A program made the translations under genes and the position numbers. 64,000 nt of DNA. Origin: Trichosphaerium sp. ATCC 40318 (Eukaryota > Discosea > Flabellinia > Trichosidae). Shown piece after piece: positions 20,846 to 33,261 of the stretch. The notes under the pieces were generated by a model. That model was given only the letters and a program-made list of their open reading frames with translations. It had not been told where the DNA came from and made no database searches. Position 1 is the stretch's first letter. Each line of letters starts with the position of its first letter. The stretch is from assembly GCA_038496445.1 (NCBI GenBank), contig JALMLS010000461.1, positions 242,769 to 306,768 on the forward strand, in the 5' to 3' direction.

Positions 20846-22557
20846 TGTTTAAAACGAAGACGACTTTGAATCTAAGAAAAGAAAAAAATTAGCAAAAGAA
20901 GAAAACGATGCTGCGACAAGCAAAAAAAAAGTTGAGTCTGTGTTAATATGTAGTAACAAACCCCATTAGTACCTTGAAAGTATCTAACGCGGTAATAAAA
21001 GGGTTTTCGTTAAAGGTAACGCTGAAAACTCTACAAGAGCATCAGTCATTAGGTTTTAGTCGCGCTGAGCGCCTGTAACGAAAGGGAAGTTCACAACGCT
21101 TAGGGATAAAAGTAGCCCTTGAGAATCTATGTGTATGTTCAAAAGTTACAGACGTACCGCTAATAGCACCTCAAACAAATAACCCGTTTAATTTCTGTTT
21201 GTCACGTGATTTTCTGATTTACTGGAGTTGACGGTTTCAGAAAATCGGAATACAGAACACTCTCTTTACAGACTCAATACCGGACTTTCAATCTCTTGAT
21301 GGACATGTTATAGTATTGGCTTAACTGCTACATATTCTTGCGGTAACTTTCGCTAATGGAAATATTGTCCGTTTCAGTCAAGTTAGTCAGCTACTTATTT
21401 AGTCAGTTATTTTTCTCCAATGGTTGTACTACAAACACGAATAAAGTGCTTCCAGACCGAACAATTACTGACAAAATACCTAGTTGACTAACTTGACTGA
21501 AACGGACAATATTGTACGTAGCATTCAAGTTTGCTAGTCAACTTTTTGCTGTTTGCGACTTTAGGTTTTCGTGTTTAGTCTGATCTGACAGATCTTGCAA
21601 CTTCCGTTAGTTCTTACAAGATCTTGTTAATTCTTGATCTGTTAAAAACTGCAAGATTTGACTGATCCTGTCACTGCTATGTATGGAAAAACAAAATCCA
21701 CGTCTACAACACATACATATTATTGAAACGCCACGTGTTAACCATTATTAAAGTAAGTACGCGGAAACATGAATGGTCTACAGTTTCTGTAGGTTGGATT
21801 GGTGCAAGTGTATGTTTTGTTTCCTTTTCACGTTAGTAAGCGATCGCTTTTGTCTATCACGTGAATGTGTCACGCGACAGGGGTACATTGCATTACAAGT
21901 CCAACTTCTCACAAGAAAGTCAGTTCAACTACAACAACATCGTCACAGGTATAAAATACGTTCGCCAAGGTTCCTTTTTTGTCCCTGACCAGATACAAAG
22001 GCCTTGTTTAACTGTGTTTTTAGGATCGCTAAATATACAGATATGCTAGACGGTTTGTATTTGATTAGCTTTCATATGGATAAAGACAGTGAACACCATA
22101 AGCTTTGTGTTCGTTATTTACAATTGATACGTTGACCATTTGTAATTTCATTGCAGAACTCAAGGGTTATTAAGTCTTCAAATCTTTTCAGATTACCATC
22201 AATAGAACTCATATCGCTTAATGTACCGCCTACAGTTTGTATGTAAACTGTACGCAATAATACATTGTACACGGAGCAGCTAATAGCCACGTAAGTTAGG
22301 ATCAATAAATCCAGTCAATTCCATGTTGTAACTTACAGGCCAATCCCAGTTTCAGCTTTCTATGCGCACTCACTCAGCACATATTCTAACACTGGGTAAA
22401 TAGCATACTTTGTAAAAACGACAGTTACTGATTTTCGGTGCGAGTCTTACACATAAATAAAATCAGTTTTAACGTTGTTCAGTGAAAAGAGTTATATTTG
22501 TTAATTAAGGCAACGATGTATATTTAATAACTATTAATAAACCATAAATAACAACAA
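20846..22557. other. Gene-poor 1.7 kb with MITE and possible exon remnants
   Basis: Besides the MITE at 21363-21511 there are two short plausible exons: plus 21861-22049 (contains NNIVTGIKYVRQGSFFVPDQ) and minus 22303-22114 (contains GGTLSDMSSIDGNLKRFEDL). Neither has a start or a partner exon. An imperfect inverted repeat around 21575-21680 has GATCTTGCA/TGCAAGAT arms. Nothing else was recognised. Confidence 0.35.
21365..21509. mobile_element. 145-bp MITE with TA target duplication (Tc1/mariner-like)
   Basis: Inverted ends start TTGTCCGTTTCAGTCAAG and match over about 30 bp with one difference. TA dinucleotides flank both sides (21363-21364 and 21510-21511), the Tc1/mariner target. There is no ORF inside. 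A partial relative of the right-hand junction, with ATTCAAGTTTGC, occurs at about 23613-23645. Confidence 0.85.
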
Positions 22558-22890
22558 ATGACTGATAAAGGTGAAGAAGATAAGAAATGGATGTATTGTG
22601 GGCCTTTTTCGTGTTCTATGTCTAAAGGATTTTATATTACTCCAAACACGACACTGAATGAGATATCTACGCTATACAAATCAAAATGGCCTTGTTTTGA
22701 TGATAATAAAATAAGAGTAACAATGGTAATCCCTCCTTCAGGCACTCATAAGGCCAGAGGAATAGCTGTAATACCAATGGCAAGCGGCATGGGCTCAAAA
22801 ACAGTATCGGAGCTCGAAATATATCCACGCACCAGCGGAGTACAATTTATCATGTCAATGAAGGATAACAAACCAAAAGATGTAAAATAA
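22558..22890 (+). CDS. Hypothetical 110-residue protein, intronless
   Basis: A single open frame from ATG 22558, preceded by an A-rich leader, to TAA 22890. The product is polar with WMYCGPFSCSMSKGFYI near the N terminus and SGTHKARGIAVIPMASGMGS in the middle, ending in a basic tail. No signal peptide, membrane segment or known motif. It has amino-acid composition typical of a real protein, but coding status rests on this alone. Confidence 0.45.
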   Translation: MTDKGEEDKKWMYCGPFSCSMSKGFYITPNTTLNEISTLYKSKWPCFDDNKIRVTMVIPPSGTHKARGIAVIPMASGMGSKTVSELEIYPRTSGVQFIMSMKDNKPKDVK

Positions 22891-24592
22891 AGATGAAAAG
22901 AACGGGGCAGCGCTAAAACAAAATAGCGTTATTTCGGGTCAAATCCTACCAATACAGTATTGGTACTATTTTCAGAGTTGGAGCATCGTTTTGACAGTTT
23001 AACAAAACTGTCTCAATAGGCTTAGCGCTACAATACAATAGCGTTATTTCAAGTCAAATCCTTTATGATATACAACTGTTCAAGGAAGCCTAGCTTAGAT
23101 TTTCGTCAAAGGAGGCAAGCACTTTGTGACGAAAAAACTGAGATTGAAAGATGTTGTGTTTTTTTTAACACTTGTTTCGCAGAACTCTCATGTGTATACT
23201 AAGACGTGATATCTGCTTTCCCGAAATATTTGTTCAAGTTGCCGTTTTTAACTTTGAAACAAAACAGCTTGATGTATACTATACTAATTATTCTAGCATT
23301 TTTTGCTCCGAACCTTTATTGTTTCTTATAGCGATCAAGGTTCATAAAAAGCTACAAAGGTTCTAGCCTTGGCATTTTGTGTAATGCTGTTGTTACAAGG
23401 TAGGTGTTATTGGAATGAACGCTAAACACAAACTGCAATCTAGAAAAAAATAGGATTCAAGTACAACGCTTATACAAAAGACTCTAGCAAAATACTATAT
23501 TGAGGACTATGTGTATAGTGCACTAGGTGATGCAGCTTTCCCAGAAGATGAGATAAAGTATGTGTATGGCAAGGGGGACGTGTTAATCAGCTTATCCATA
23601 AAGCAAACCATTAATATTGTCCGTATCATTCAAGTTTGCGACAGGTTTGGCAGAAGTATCAAAGTGTAAGATCTTGCAAGAACTAACAAGACTATTGCAG
23701 TATTTTGCATAAGTGCGCTTGTGAATGCTACACTCACCAAAGAAGCGCCCAAAGGAGCCGAACAGGACCAAAGGTACGAATTACTTGTTATTTGTTGGCT
23801 AACGTACTACGCTGCCACACGCTAGTGCTGAGACAGTCATAGCGTCAAGGCGTATCAAAGGGTAAAAAAACCGTAAAGATTAATTCCAAAATCGATCAAA
23901 GTATCTCTGGAGGCGATATTATGGTACGTACGCCATGTAGATCCCTATAGTCCATTGGCTCCTATAACACAGATTTGAGGATAACCTATCTTAGTCACGA
24001 CGCCTGAGACCCTTGTTTAGTTCAGGTCAGGCAATAAAACTACAACCAAAAACCACAAAATTATCCATGTACATTGTAGTCATTGTGTAATTGCCTCTAT
24101 CCGTTGGTTACGCCTCTAGATTGTTGGCTAGTATGTTAAGTCGCTAACTGTCTGTAAAGTAGGGGTTGTATATCTACGTTTGGTTGTGCACGATGCGGAA
24201 AAGTCAAGTTACTCTATGCAGTTGAAAAGATGCAGGCAAGAACTGTACTTTCTCTCAACAATAAACTGCTATGTCAATCATTCACCCCATTTACGCTCCT
24301 CTAGCCCCTATCTGCGCGAATCAGAGGTTTTTTGGCTAAAGGGCTGTACCTTCGTGTACTTTGCTGCCAATCACTATCCACCTTATCTCTTTTGTCGCCC
24401 ATAGCGACTAACCTAGGCTTTTTATTTACCCAATTTTTTTTTTTTGGTGAAAAGGTCGTCACCAAGTTTGTGACAATGTTATACATCCAGACAGGAAACT
24501 AAAGTGGTTTGTTCAAACTTAGTTTTTTTTTTGTATGAGGATTTTTTTACAACTTTTTTTTACAACTCTATTTTCTTCGTTTTTTCTCTTTC
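22891..24592. other. Gene-poor 1.7 kb with a direct repeat
   Basis: A repeat of about 40 bp (AGCGCTA...ATAGCGTTATTTC) occurs at 22909-22949 and 23026-23065. A degenerate relative of the TA-MITE junction lies at 23613-23645. No supported exon. Confidence 0.4.
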
Positions 24593-27500
24593 TCAGTTTT
24601 TTCGTTCTTCCAACAAAGACAGCCTACCAAGAGTGAGTAATTAATACAATAAAAAAGAAGAAGGCATCATGTCATTCTTTTGAAAAGCGTACCTGTGCTC
24701 AAGAGATTGATTTTTTTCTACAAGTTGTTTTGTGAGTTGCTGTAATCCTTCTATCATTTTTGCTGACTCTTTTTTGTATGCTTCGAATTCAGCTTTTAAT
24801 GAAGTCAAAGCTCCTTCTGTTACAGTTAAACTCATTGAAAGAGAATCACTAGCATTAGGAGAACTAGATCCGCTATCCTTAGAAGCACCACCTTCTTTCT
24901 TTGATTTACTTGATCGACCAGAAGATTCACGCGAAACCTCTTTTGATTTTGAGTCTCCAGCTCCAGAAGATGATTCTCTTGAAACTTTTTTCGCTTCTTT
25001 AGAATACGACCCTCTGCTTCTGTGAGTCTTCCGTGCACGTCTCACCTATTCACACGTGTTAACAGTAGTCCGTTACTTTATTGATGTACCATTGAACGTC
25101 TAGTGATTACTTTAGATTGCTTTATGAGCTCCTCAAGCACTTTAGGACCTTTGGCGTTGACAACAAAAGTATGCTAATTTTTTGTTAATACATGGATCAC
25201 GTGAAAGTTTGTTTGTTCTCCATTAATCGTACCTGTGATAACTCATAGGCTCCTGGTCTGTTTCCTGGCTATAAATAATTGTAAGTATTCGGTAAAGGGG
25301 TCAAACTTATTTTGTAAGTTGTACGTACCTCATCAACAAGACATTTGTAAATAAAGTCAAGTGTTTGCTTTTGGTATTTTTTTGTCTTTTTAAGGACACT
25401 GTATGGATTTGTATTCTCCAAAAGTTCAATAACAGTAATACCCAATGCCCATATATCGCTCTATGTAAAATATAAATATATGTCACCCAAACCGAAACCA
25501 GAAAACAAAAGGAAACAAAAAATGATTCTAAAAAACCCCCAAGGCATTAATCCGCAATCTGACGTACCTTCACGGAGTAATTGAATGTTTTCTTTATCTC
25601 AGGCGCCTTTAAAATACTTAGTAAAACTTAAAATACAAGGCATCTTTGTTGTAGAAACATACCATCCAATATGAACTTCCTGAAAGCTCTTTCCTTCCAA
25701 CAAGATTTCCTAAATGTTCGGCAAGTCCAAAATCACCTTTTTGTTGCTGTTAGTTTCAGACAGTCATAACCCTTAACATTATCACGTACATAGCTTTACA
25801 CCACCTTTTCTATCTAATAGTATATTGGCAGCCTTGATATCTCTAAAGCGAGCTGTAAGTACACAAGAAAACTTTGCTTTTCGTTTTGATAAAAAAACGT
25901 GCCTGTGAATTATATTTTTACTGTGAAGCAGAGCGAGTCCAGTTATAGTTTTAGCACAGACTTGAGCTGCTTGTTTTTCAGATAAAAGTAAAGGAAGGTT
26001 TAGGATATCTTTAAGAGACCCTGCAGAGCAGTATTCCATCAAAATCTATAAAACAATTACTTAGTATTTCATCGAAGAATAGATTATGTTAAACGGGCTT
26101 TCACGTACCCATGTGGAATTCTCTACACGCGCATGCCCGTAATACTTTACCAAGTTTACAAACTGACTACACTCCTTTAAAATCTCCATCTCCTTATTGA
26201 GCTTCTCTTGTTCTTTTTCTGTTCCGCTGACATTTTCTATTTTTTTAACAGCGATTTCTATTTGAGTATGTTTCTGCTTCGCTCTCCATACTTCTCCAAA
26301 TCCTCTATTATTTTATTAGAACTTGAAAGTTAATGGTTGTTAAAAAACAATAAAAATCACGTGAAAACTAACTTTTCACTGAAAATAAAGACAAACTACA
26401 AAAAAAGCTCAAGTAGGAAAGAGTTTGAAACTGTCTTAGTCTTCTGTTAATTATAACGTACCCTGAACCTAGAAGTTCTACAAGGTCAAATAAATCAACG
26501 CCATGACCGTCCCATTTCCAGTCCTAAATTAAAAAATAACGTAAGCTTCCAATGGAGTACTAATAAAAATCATTGTTGTTTGGGCACGAAGAAGCCACGC
26601 CCTTTTTTTTGTTTTATTATTTTACAACTTTTTTGTAGTTTTTTTCAAAAAAAAGCAGAAAAGAGTCTGACTGGCTATTCAGAGCATTCTCTAATTTCTC
26701 TCCTCTTGATGAAATAATGTACCTTATCAACATGTACTTTTGCTTCAAAATTTATAGGTCTACTTATTTGTTTTATGGCAGCCAACGAGTAACTCTAAAA
26801 ATAAAGTGAATACACCAAATTCCATTCAAAAAAAAAAAAGAGACATACCTGTATGTTCTTTGTGTGCGCTTTGATACTCTTTCCAGCATTCGCTGACCCA
26901 AAAACTAGTTTATTCTTGAAATCAAGATCGTTGTAAGACTCCCTTAGACCTTTGGATATGTAGGTCGCTGTGAAGGAAAATTAGCACGTTGGTTTTTTTT
27001 TTTAACTGTTAACGTACACATATTCGCGACTTCTATGACTGCACTGGAGTGCGTCCCATCTTTTCGTTTTCCGGCCACAATAAATACACTGTTGTTAAAT
27101 ACATGCATCTTATGTCCGCTGGTAGGTTCTAGTTCCACGCTAAGGGTCACACGTGACCATGATTTCGTTTCTAAAGTAAAGCGGTTAGAAACCAACACAT
27201 AGGTAACTCAGCGCGTACTTATAGAATACACAAGTAGGTCCTGTAAGAACTCCCTATCGTTTTCACCTCCGAATAAAATGATCATACCATTAGAAGGCAT
27301 ATAATCAAGTGCGGCACTAGATCTTGGAGAAGGACACCAACCAAACTGCGTGCATGATTTCCAAGCTAAAAAAAAAAGAGTTAAACACAACATACCACTT
27401 GTTTAAGAACATACTGTCGTCTATTGTGTCATACACGTGCATATCGTTCAAATCACGTGATTCTTTAGAACGTCCACCAAATATATACCTAAATCACGTG

Positions 27501-30500
27501 GTCACCTCTTGATATCACGTGGACAAATACTTATTTGATACACTTACATTTCATGCTCTATAACAACACAAGAGTGCCTCTTTCTTCCAGTAGGTCCATC
27601 AGAAAGCTTCTCCCACGTTGCAGTTTCTGAAAAAAAAAATAAGTCCAGGAATATTCAAAATGATGCAACAAATGTTGTGCGTTTATCTGAATTGAAGTTT
27701 TTGCCCGCCAAAAAACAGTTTATAAATAAAATAGGAGAACTAACAGAGTTAAAAATTAAGACTTACCAATATCAAAACTCCATGTTCCAGAATATATCAA
27801 AAATTCAGTATCTGATGTTCTACATACGCCGCCGTATACGTAAATCTTTCCGTTGACACCACCAGCAACATGACTCGCACGTGGTGCAGGTTTTTTACCT
27901 TGAACATCGATTTCCATGGCTACTTTTGTTTCTACAGTTTTGTGTTAAAATTTAGCATTCTTTGATTATTCCAGTACTTAGGTCTATAGAGTATACTGCG
28001 TTTGAATATTGCATGTCCTTATAAATACCACCGAAAACGTATAGAACGTTATTATATATGGTAGATGTATGACCAGCGATACAAAGAGGTTTTCCATTTA
28101 CTTCGATATCAAAGTGTTCCCATGAATGTGATTCTAAAACCAGTTAGTCAATTGCGTTGAAGTTGCTAATCTTTTGGTTGTTGTTACCTAGAGAGAAGAC
28201 AGATAAATCTCCTAAGACTTCTCGTTGCATATTTCCTCCATAAACGTATAACTGTCGCCTTGAATAAAAAATTAAAAAAAAGTCTGAGTATTTTTTTTTT
28301 CGAAATCTTGAACGCACTCTAGTATAGTTGAAGAATGTCCGTCTCTTGCTGTGAATGACTACAACAAGATATTAAAAAAAATCCATCACGAAATGTTGTT
28401 TAATTACTTGTTACGTACTTCTGCCTTTGTTTTTGTCCATACTTTATTCCTTACTTGTCTAAAAGCATTATCGAATGTTTTTTTCCATCTTTTCTGATCA
28501 GAACTTTTTGTGAAAGATAAGATGTAACATGATTTATCATAGTACGATAACTCGATAAAATGTCTACATTTTGAAGGATCAATATGTTTACCATCACCAG
28601 GACCAAGTTTATCATCTATAACAATAAGTTACAAACCGTAAAAACGTACACAAAAAAAGATACAAAAAACGAAGAAAAAGATCCGGCAACGTTCACGCGC
28701 CAGAAAACTCAAAAAATTCAAATGACGATTGAGGCGCCAGACAAAAAATCATAATCTTTTCTTTCGTACATGCTATTGCGCTAGCTATTTTCTTTGTGCT
28801 CAGGTACTTGATTAGGAGTAAACCAAGGAAGTGGTACTTTTCTTTTTTCATTTTTTGTAAAATGAGGACAGCGTCATTCCAGATGATAATCTTGACGTCT
28901 AATGTATGTTTTACAGAAATTAAATATGCCTTTAAGCATGTAAGCACTTTAAAAGCAATTTTAGAGTGGCACTGTACCTCAAAATCGTCGATCATTGTTC
29001 GTCCGGGAATGACTATTTCTACTCCTCTGGGAACATCCACAATACCATCAGTTATCTTTATACCGGTACGTTGGCGCTCTTCGTCGCCTCTGGATCGGTC
29101 TATACATTTGGCAACATCTTCCATTTGTTTTAGCGCTAGTGTTACATCACTTACATCGCTGTGTGTCTCTGGCATGGCTTTTAATGCTTGCTAGATAAAC
29201 ATATTAAAATAACGAAAAGGGCATTGACTACTTGCCTTTAAAAGAAGAACAAGGCGTAGAGGGCGTTGTATTGGCCTATTAAAAGATTAATAAACATATA
29301 ACCAAGGACGCGTACATAATTAAAAAATCAGCAATGCGTAGAGGGGATTTGAAAGTGTCATTACATTGCTCCGAAAATTTATCTTGGAAAAACTGAACTG
29401 GTCTACGCTTCAGGACTTTATGAAGCTTTTCTTGAGCCAGATCGTATTTTTTAGCATATTCTTTGTACAAGTTGAAAACAGAAGCCTACATCAGAGTTCA
29501 TTAGTAATCCGAAGTAGGAGTTGAAAATTGATAGTTTCAATTGAAAACTACAAAAAAACAAAACAGGCCATCTACGCACGTATTCTATGAATATTGCTCC
29601 TATGTTCGATTTACTCCAATCTTTTGTTGCCGCTAAAACACTTGGATGAAAGAATGTCGAATGGAATTCTTTCAAAGTCTTCAAGTTCATAAATATTGCG
29701 TTTGATTCATCGTGCGTTACTAATTTCTGCTCTAACAGCTTGTTTTGGCCCTCCTTCAAATCTACGTAAGTACAAAAAAAAACGAAGTTCGTTAAGAGAA
29801 TAAAGCATGAAACCCACTAAACTGTTGAACACAGTCGCTTATTTCTTTGTTTTACTTGCCTCCAAAGCATATGTAAGATAGTCTAAATAAGATTGTTCTG
29901 ATGATAGTAATTCGTCTACAACTTGTTTGAACTGCCCTTTTTGCGTGTATTGACGCAGCTTCTGAGAGCTAGTCAAGACATCCTCCTTCTTTAATCCTTG
30001 TAGAACTTTGTTTTGAGCTTTAGGCTGCGGAGGAGCACGATTCGGCGCGTTTGGTAGAGCCTTAGCCATGGCAGGCAATGGTCTTGTTATTGGAGCTTTC
30101 CCCTTTGGCACTGGACGCCTGATTCCTTTTGGAGCCATAGGAGCAGGCTTAGCAGGACGTGCTACTTTTACGGTAAACAAATTAAAATAACAACGCTCGT
30201 GTAGGTACCCGTAGGAGACTAAAACCGCGTTAACAGTTGTAAATAAATGTTTCAAAAAAAAGCCGTACTGCTACTGTTCCAGATCTCTGTCGAGTAGTAC
30301 GGTAAGCTGCAATGGTTATGTTTTGCTGCTGTTCTTCTTTTTCCATGCGCTTTAACTCATCAGGTATAGTATTACCACTGCCATAACTGACTGTATGGCG
30401 CCCTTTTATAAAAAAGGTGAATAACACGTGAAAAAAAGAACTGCATTACTTGATCTTCTCTTCTTCTTGCGTTCTGTGCTTGCTAGAGACCATATTAACA

Positions 30501-30832
30501 CAGAAGGGAAACGCAACTCGATAAAAAAGAGAAAATCGTACTTTCTTCAATGTCCTCGTTTGTAAGCGAAGCATCTTTGCGTGAAAGAGCTGGTGTAGGT
30601 TCTCGGGGCGGCGGGCTAAGAAATTTGTAAAAACAAAGAATTTGAAAAAACCGAACTACAACAAAAACTTTCTTACCGCATACCAAATCCTATAGGTCCT
30701 TGCTCTATATTATACCCAATTAATACCAAATTACCAAAAAACTTTTTTATTATTGAAAACTAAAAAAGCTCCGCAAGTACCTTCAAACAGCCTCATCTTT
30801 GACTTCACCGATCGTACTTTACGCTCAGCCAT
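24593..30832 (-). CDS. RhoGEF (DH-PH) / kelch / CRIB / STE20-type kinase fusion
   Basis: About 29 exons join in phase from ATG 30832 to TGA 24593, about 1360 residues. Order: basic, Pro-rich N terminus; DH domain (from DELLSSEQSYLDYLTYAL through PIQRPLRLVLLLKQAL, 30173-28987); PH domain ending SSDQKRWKKTFDNAF (to about 28430); six or seven kelch blades, for example RQLYVYGG, VLYVFGG, KIYVYGG, MYIFGG, MIILFGG (28370-27000); CRIB motif ISRPINFEAKVHVD (26795-26720); kinase with GSGGFGEV, AVKK, HRDIKAANILL, DFG and SSYWMAPE (26520-25160); Ser/Lys-rich tail with a coiled coil. DH-PH would load GTP on a Rac/Cdc42 GTPase, CRIB would bind it, and the kinase would be the effector. A 10-nt exon sits at 30209-30218; GC donors at 29235 and 25902. 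Confidence 0.9.
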
Positions 30833-31456
30833 TTGGTGTTGTAATTAACACGTGCTTCTATTAATATTGCCTTTTTTCGGCCAAAATAAGTTCTAGTTTG
30901 CAGTGCTGGCAACCCTTTTGACTATAAAAAAAAAAATCACGACATAAAGAACAGGAGTTCATCAAAAAACTCAAGTTTGATGTATTTGTTCGATAACACG
31001 TGTTATATCGATGTTTGTTATACAAGTACCTTTTTAACGTAATCACAAGTTCTCTTGAGCTGTGATTATAGCAATAACACCGACAATGTGACAAATTCGC
31101 CGCAATTCAACAAGAGATAATAAAGAACTACTCAAACCAAATCATTATTAAAAAAAACATACTGTGGCTATATCTTTGTGCGTAGTTAATGTCATGCAGT
31201 GCTTAAAAACTGCATGCTCGTTTTTTGGGCGCTAATTTGCGAACAGTACGCATAATATCACCAATGAACTAATAACATGTTTATGCACAATAGCGGAGTG
31301 TCATTTGATAAGTCCGCGTTGTATTTAAGTGTGGTGGCACAAAAACCTCAAAAGGCACGTTCAGAACTGCTCCGCGTAGTACGTTTCTGCAAAGCTTTTC
31401 AAAACCGTTTAAACTGTTTTAATCCCGTTGACACTTGATTTAGATATTGTAAGTTG
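30833..31456. other. Intergenic between divergent RhoGEF-kinase and deiodinase genes
   Basis: Minus-strand splice signals near 31030 and 30920 could define a tiny gene ending QHCKLELILAEKRQY at about 30864, but no consistent start was found. The rest is probably promoter for both neighbours; CACGTG occurs at about 30848 and 30998. Confidence 0.35.
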
Positions 31457-33068
31457 ATGCTTGAATTATTAGACACCGTTTCTTTGCCGCTTTACGCGAC
31501 TATATTCTGTGCGATAGCAGCCATTGGTATAGGATTCGCACTTGGCCGAGTAGTACGCTGACACGTTTTTCATTTCCTAAAATGCGTTTCTTTCGCTATC
31601 TCCAGCGCTTTAGTACATAAAGGAGCCATTGTAACGATTTTTAGGGCTCAAGTAAATCTAAAGGACCTAAAGACTACAAAGTAGTCGATGACATGGGCCC
31701 TGGATACGAGGTACGGCTTTTGCGCCGAAATGTTATGGTGAACAACTTCTAAAACTTCCAAAAACCACTCAAACGCTGAGACAACATTCGTCACGGCGAA
31801 AGAGCGTTACGGAATCTTTTACGGTCAGGGCACTTTTTGGTTTGAAGTCCCCATTTCAAAATGACCTCAGCTAGCATTTAATACAGCTTTTAGGGCGATG
31901 AAACAACGCCTACAGGCACTAGTAATAACTCTCACGCGTCACATGACGATAAACAACACATACCCCTTAAATTCAAGTATACACCTTATTATATCTTATT
32001 GAGGGTATTGACGCTTGTTTTAGGCAACTGTCAGTTGAGGAAATGAAGAAAAGCTCTCGTGATTTTTATGAACACGTCAAACAACGTCGCTCTGTTCGTT
32101 TCTTTTCTGATAAGGTACGTGTGGTTTATTCACGTACTTCTTTTTTGGATTGACGGCTTCTTTAAGGATGTACCTGTTGAAATCATTGAAAACGTAATCC
32201 GAGCAGCTGGAACCTCTCCATCTGGCGCAAATCAACAGGTACGAGGCAATGACAAAAAAATGTGAATCTCAACATGTTGTGTGTCAATCTTCGGGATTAT
32301 TATCTCCATCGTTGCCGTAAACCCATAATACTCATTCTCATCTACCCTACAAAGGCGCAGAGCGCATTTTTTTGGAAAAAGCAAATGAGGATGACCTTTT
32401 TTTTTGATTTGTTTTTTTTTGAGTTTTGTTGTTATAACTAACTTGATTTACTAGCCTTGGACATTTGCTGTTGTAAAGAGTATGGATTTAAAGCAAAAGA
32501 TTAAAGATATTGTTGAAAATGAAGAAAAAATCAACTACGAAAAGAGAATGTCTAGAAAATGGGTTGAGGATTTACAACATATTGGAACAGATCATCTAAA
32601 ACCTTACCTTACTGTTGCACCTTATATTATCATCGTCTTCAAGCAAACTTATCGCGTCTCTGAAGAAGGTAAAAGAGAACCACATTATTACTTTGAAACT
32701 AGTACTGGTATCTCTTGCGGTATTTTAATAACGGGTACGGAACGTCTAGAAGTCTTCTTCTTTTGCTTTTTTTTTTTCATTGTTTCATGCTTCACGTGCA
32801 ATTTCTTGTGTTAACATGTTCTATAGCCATTCATAATGCTGGTCTTGTAACACTCACAAGTACTCCAATGAATGCTGGACCGAAACTTAGAGATCTACTG
32901 GGACGTCCAAAGAACGAAAAAGTTTTGCTTCTGTTGCCAGTTGGTAAGTCTCTTTTTTTTTTTCCTTCAACACAGTAATACTTATATTATCTAGGATATC
33001 CTAGAGATGATGCAACAGTCCCAAATCTCACTAAGAAACCACTTGATGAGATTATGAAAGTATTTTAA
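31457..33068 (+). CDS. IYD: Iodotyrosine deiodinase-like flavoprotein
   Basis: Eight exons in phase (31457-31549, 31645-31710, 31894-31976, 32024-32114, 32167-32238, 32455-32734, 32827-32943, 32995-33068), 291 residues. An N-terminal membrane anchor ([14 protein letters not shown]) precedes a linker and a nitroreductase-fold domain. FMN contacts RRSVR and [16 protein letters not shown], and the end [12 protein letters not shown], are typical. The lid keeps Glu and Tyr of EKINYEKRM and a Lys 21 residues later, matching the Glu-Tyr-Lys triad that grips iodotyrosine in animal IYD. It probably performs reductive dehalogenation of halotyrosines; the anchored form matches animal IYD. Confidence 0.92.
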
Positions 33069-33261
33069 GAACATCTAGCGAAGGACATAACCCAGACTGC
33101 GTGTTTTTTTTCAAAGAACGCAAACTTTTTTGTACTAATTAAATAAACTATGTCTATTTTTATGATACTCGCGTGAATAGTGTCTATGGCTGTTCTACTG
33201 TCATTGTAGTAATATGTAGTACGACAAAGGGATAATCGGTATGTTACATGAGTAGGTTTAT

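Noticed and set aside
24732-25025. Plus-strand 97-codon ORF
   Set aside because: Antisense to the Ser/Lys-rich tail of the RhoGEF-kinase.
28796-29194. Plus-strand 132-codon ORF
   Set aside because: Antisense to DH and PH exons of the RhoGEF-kinase.
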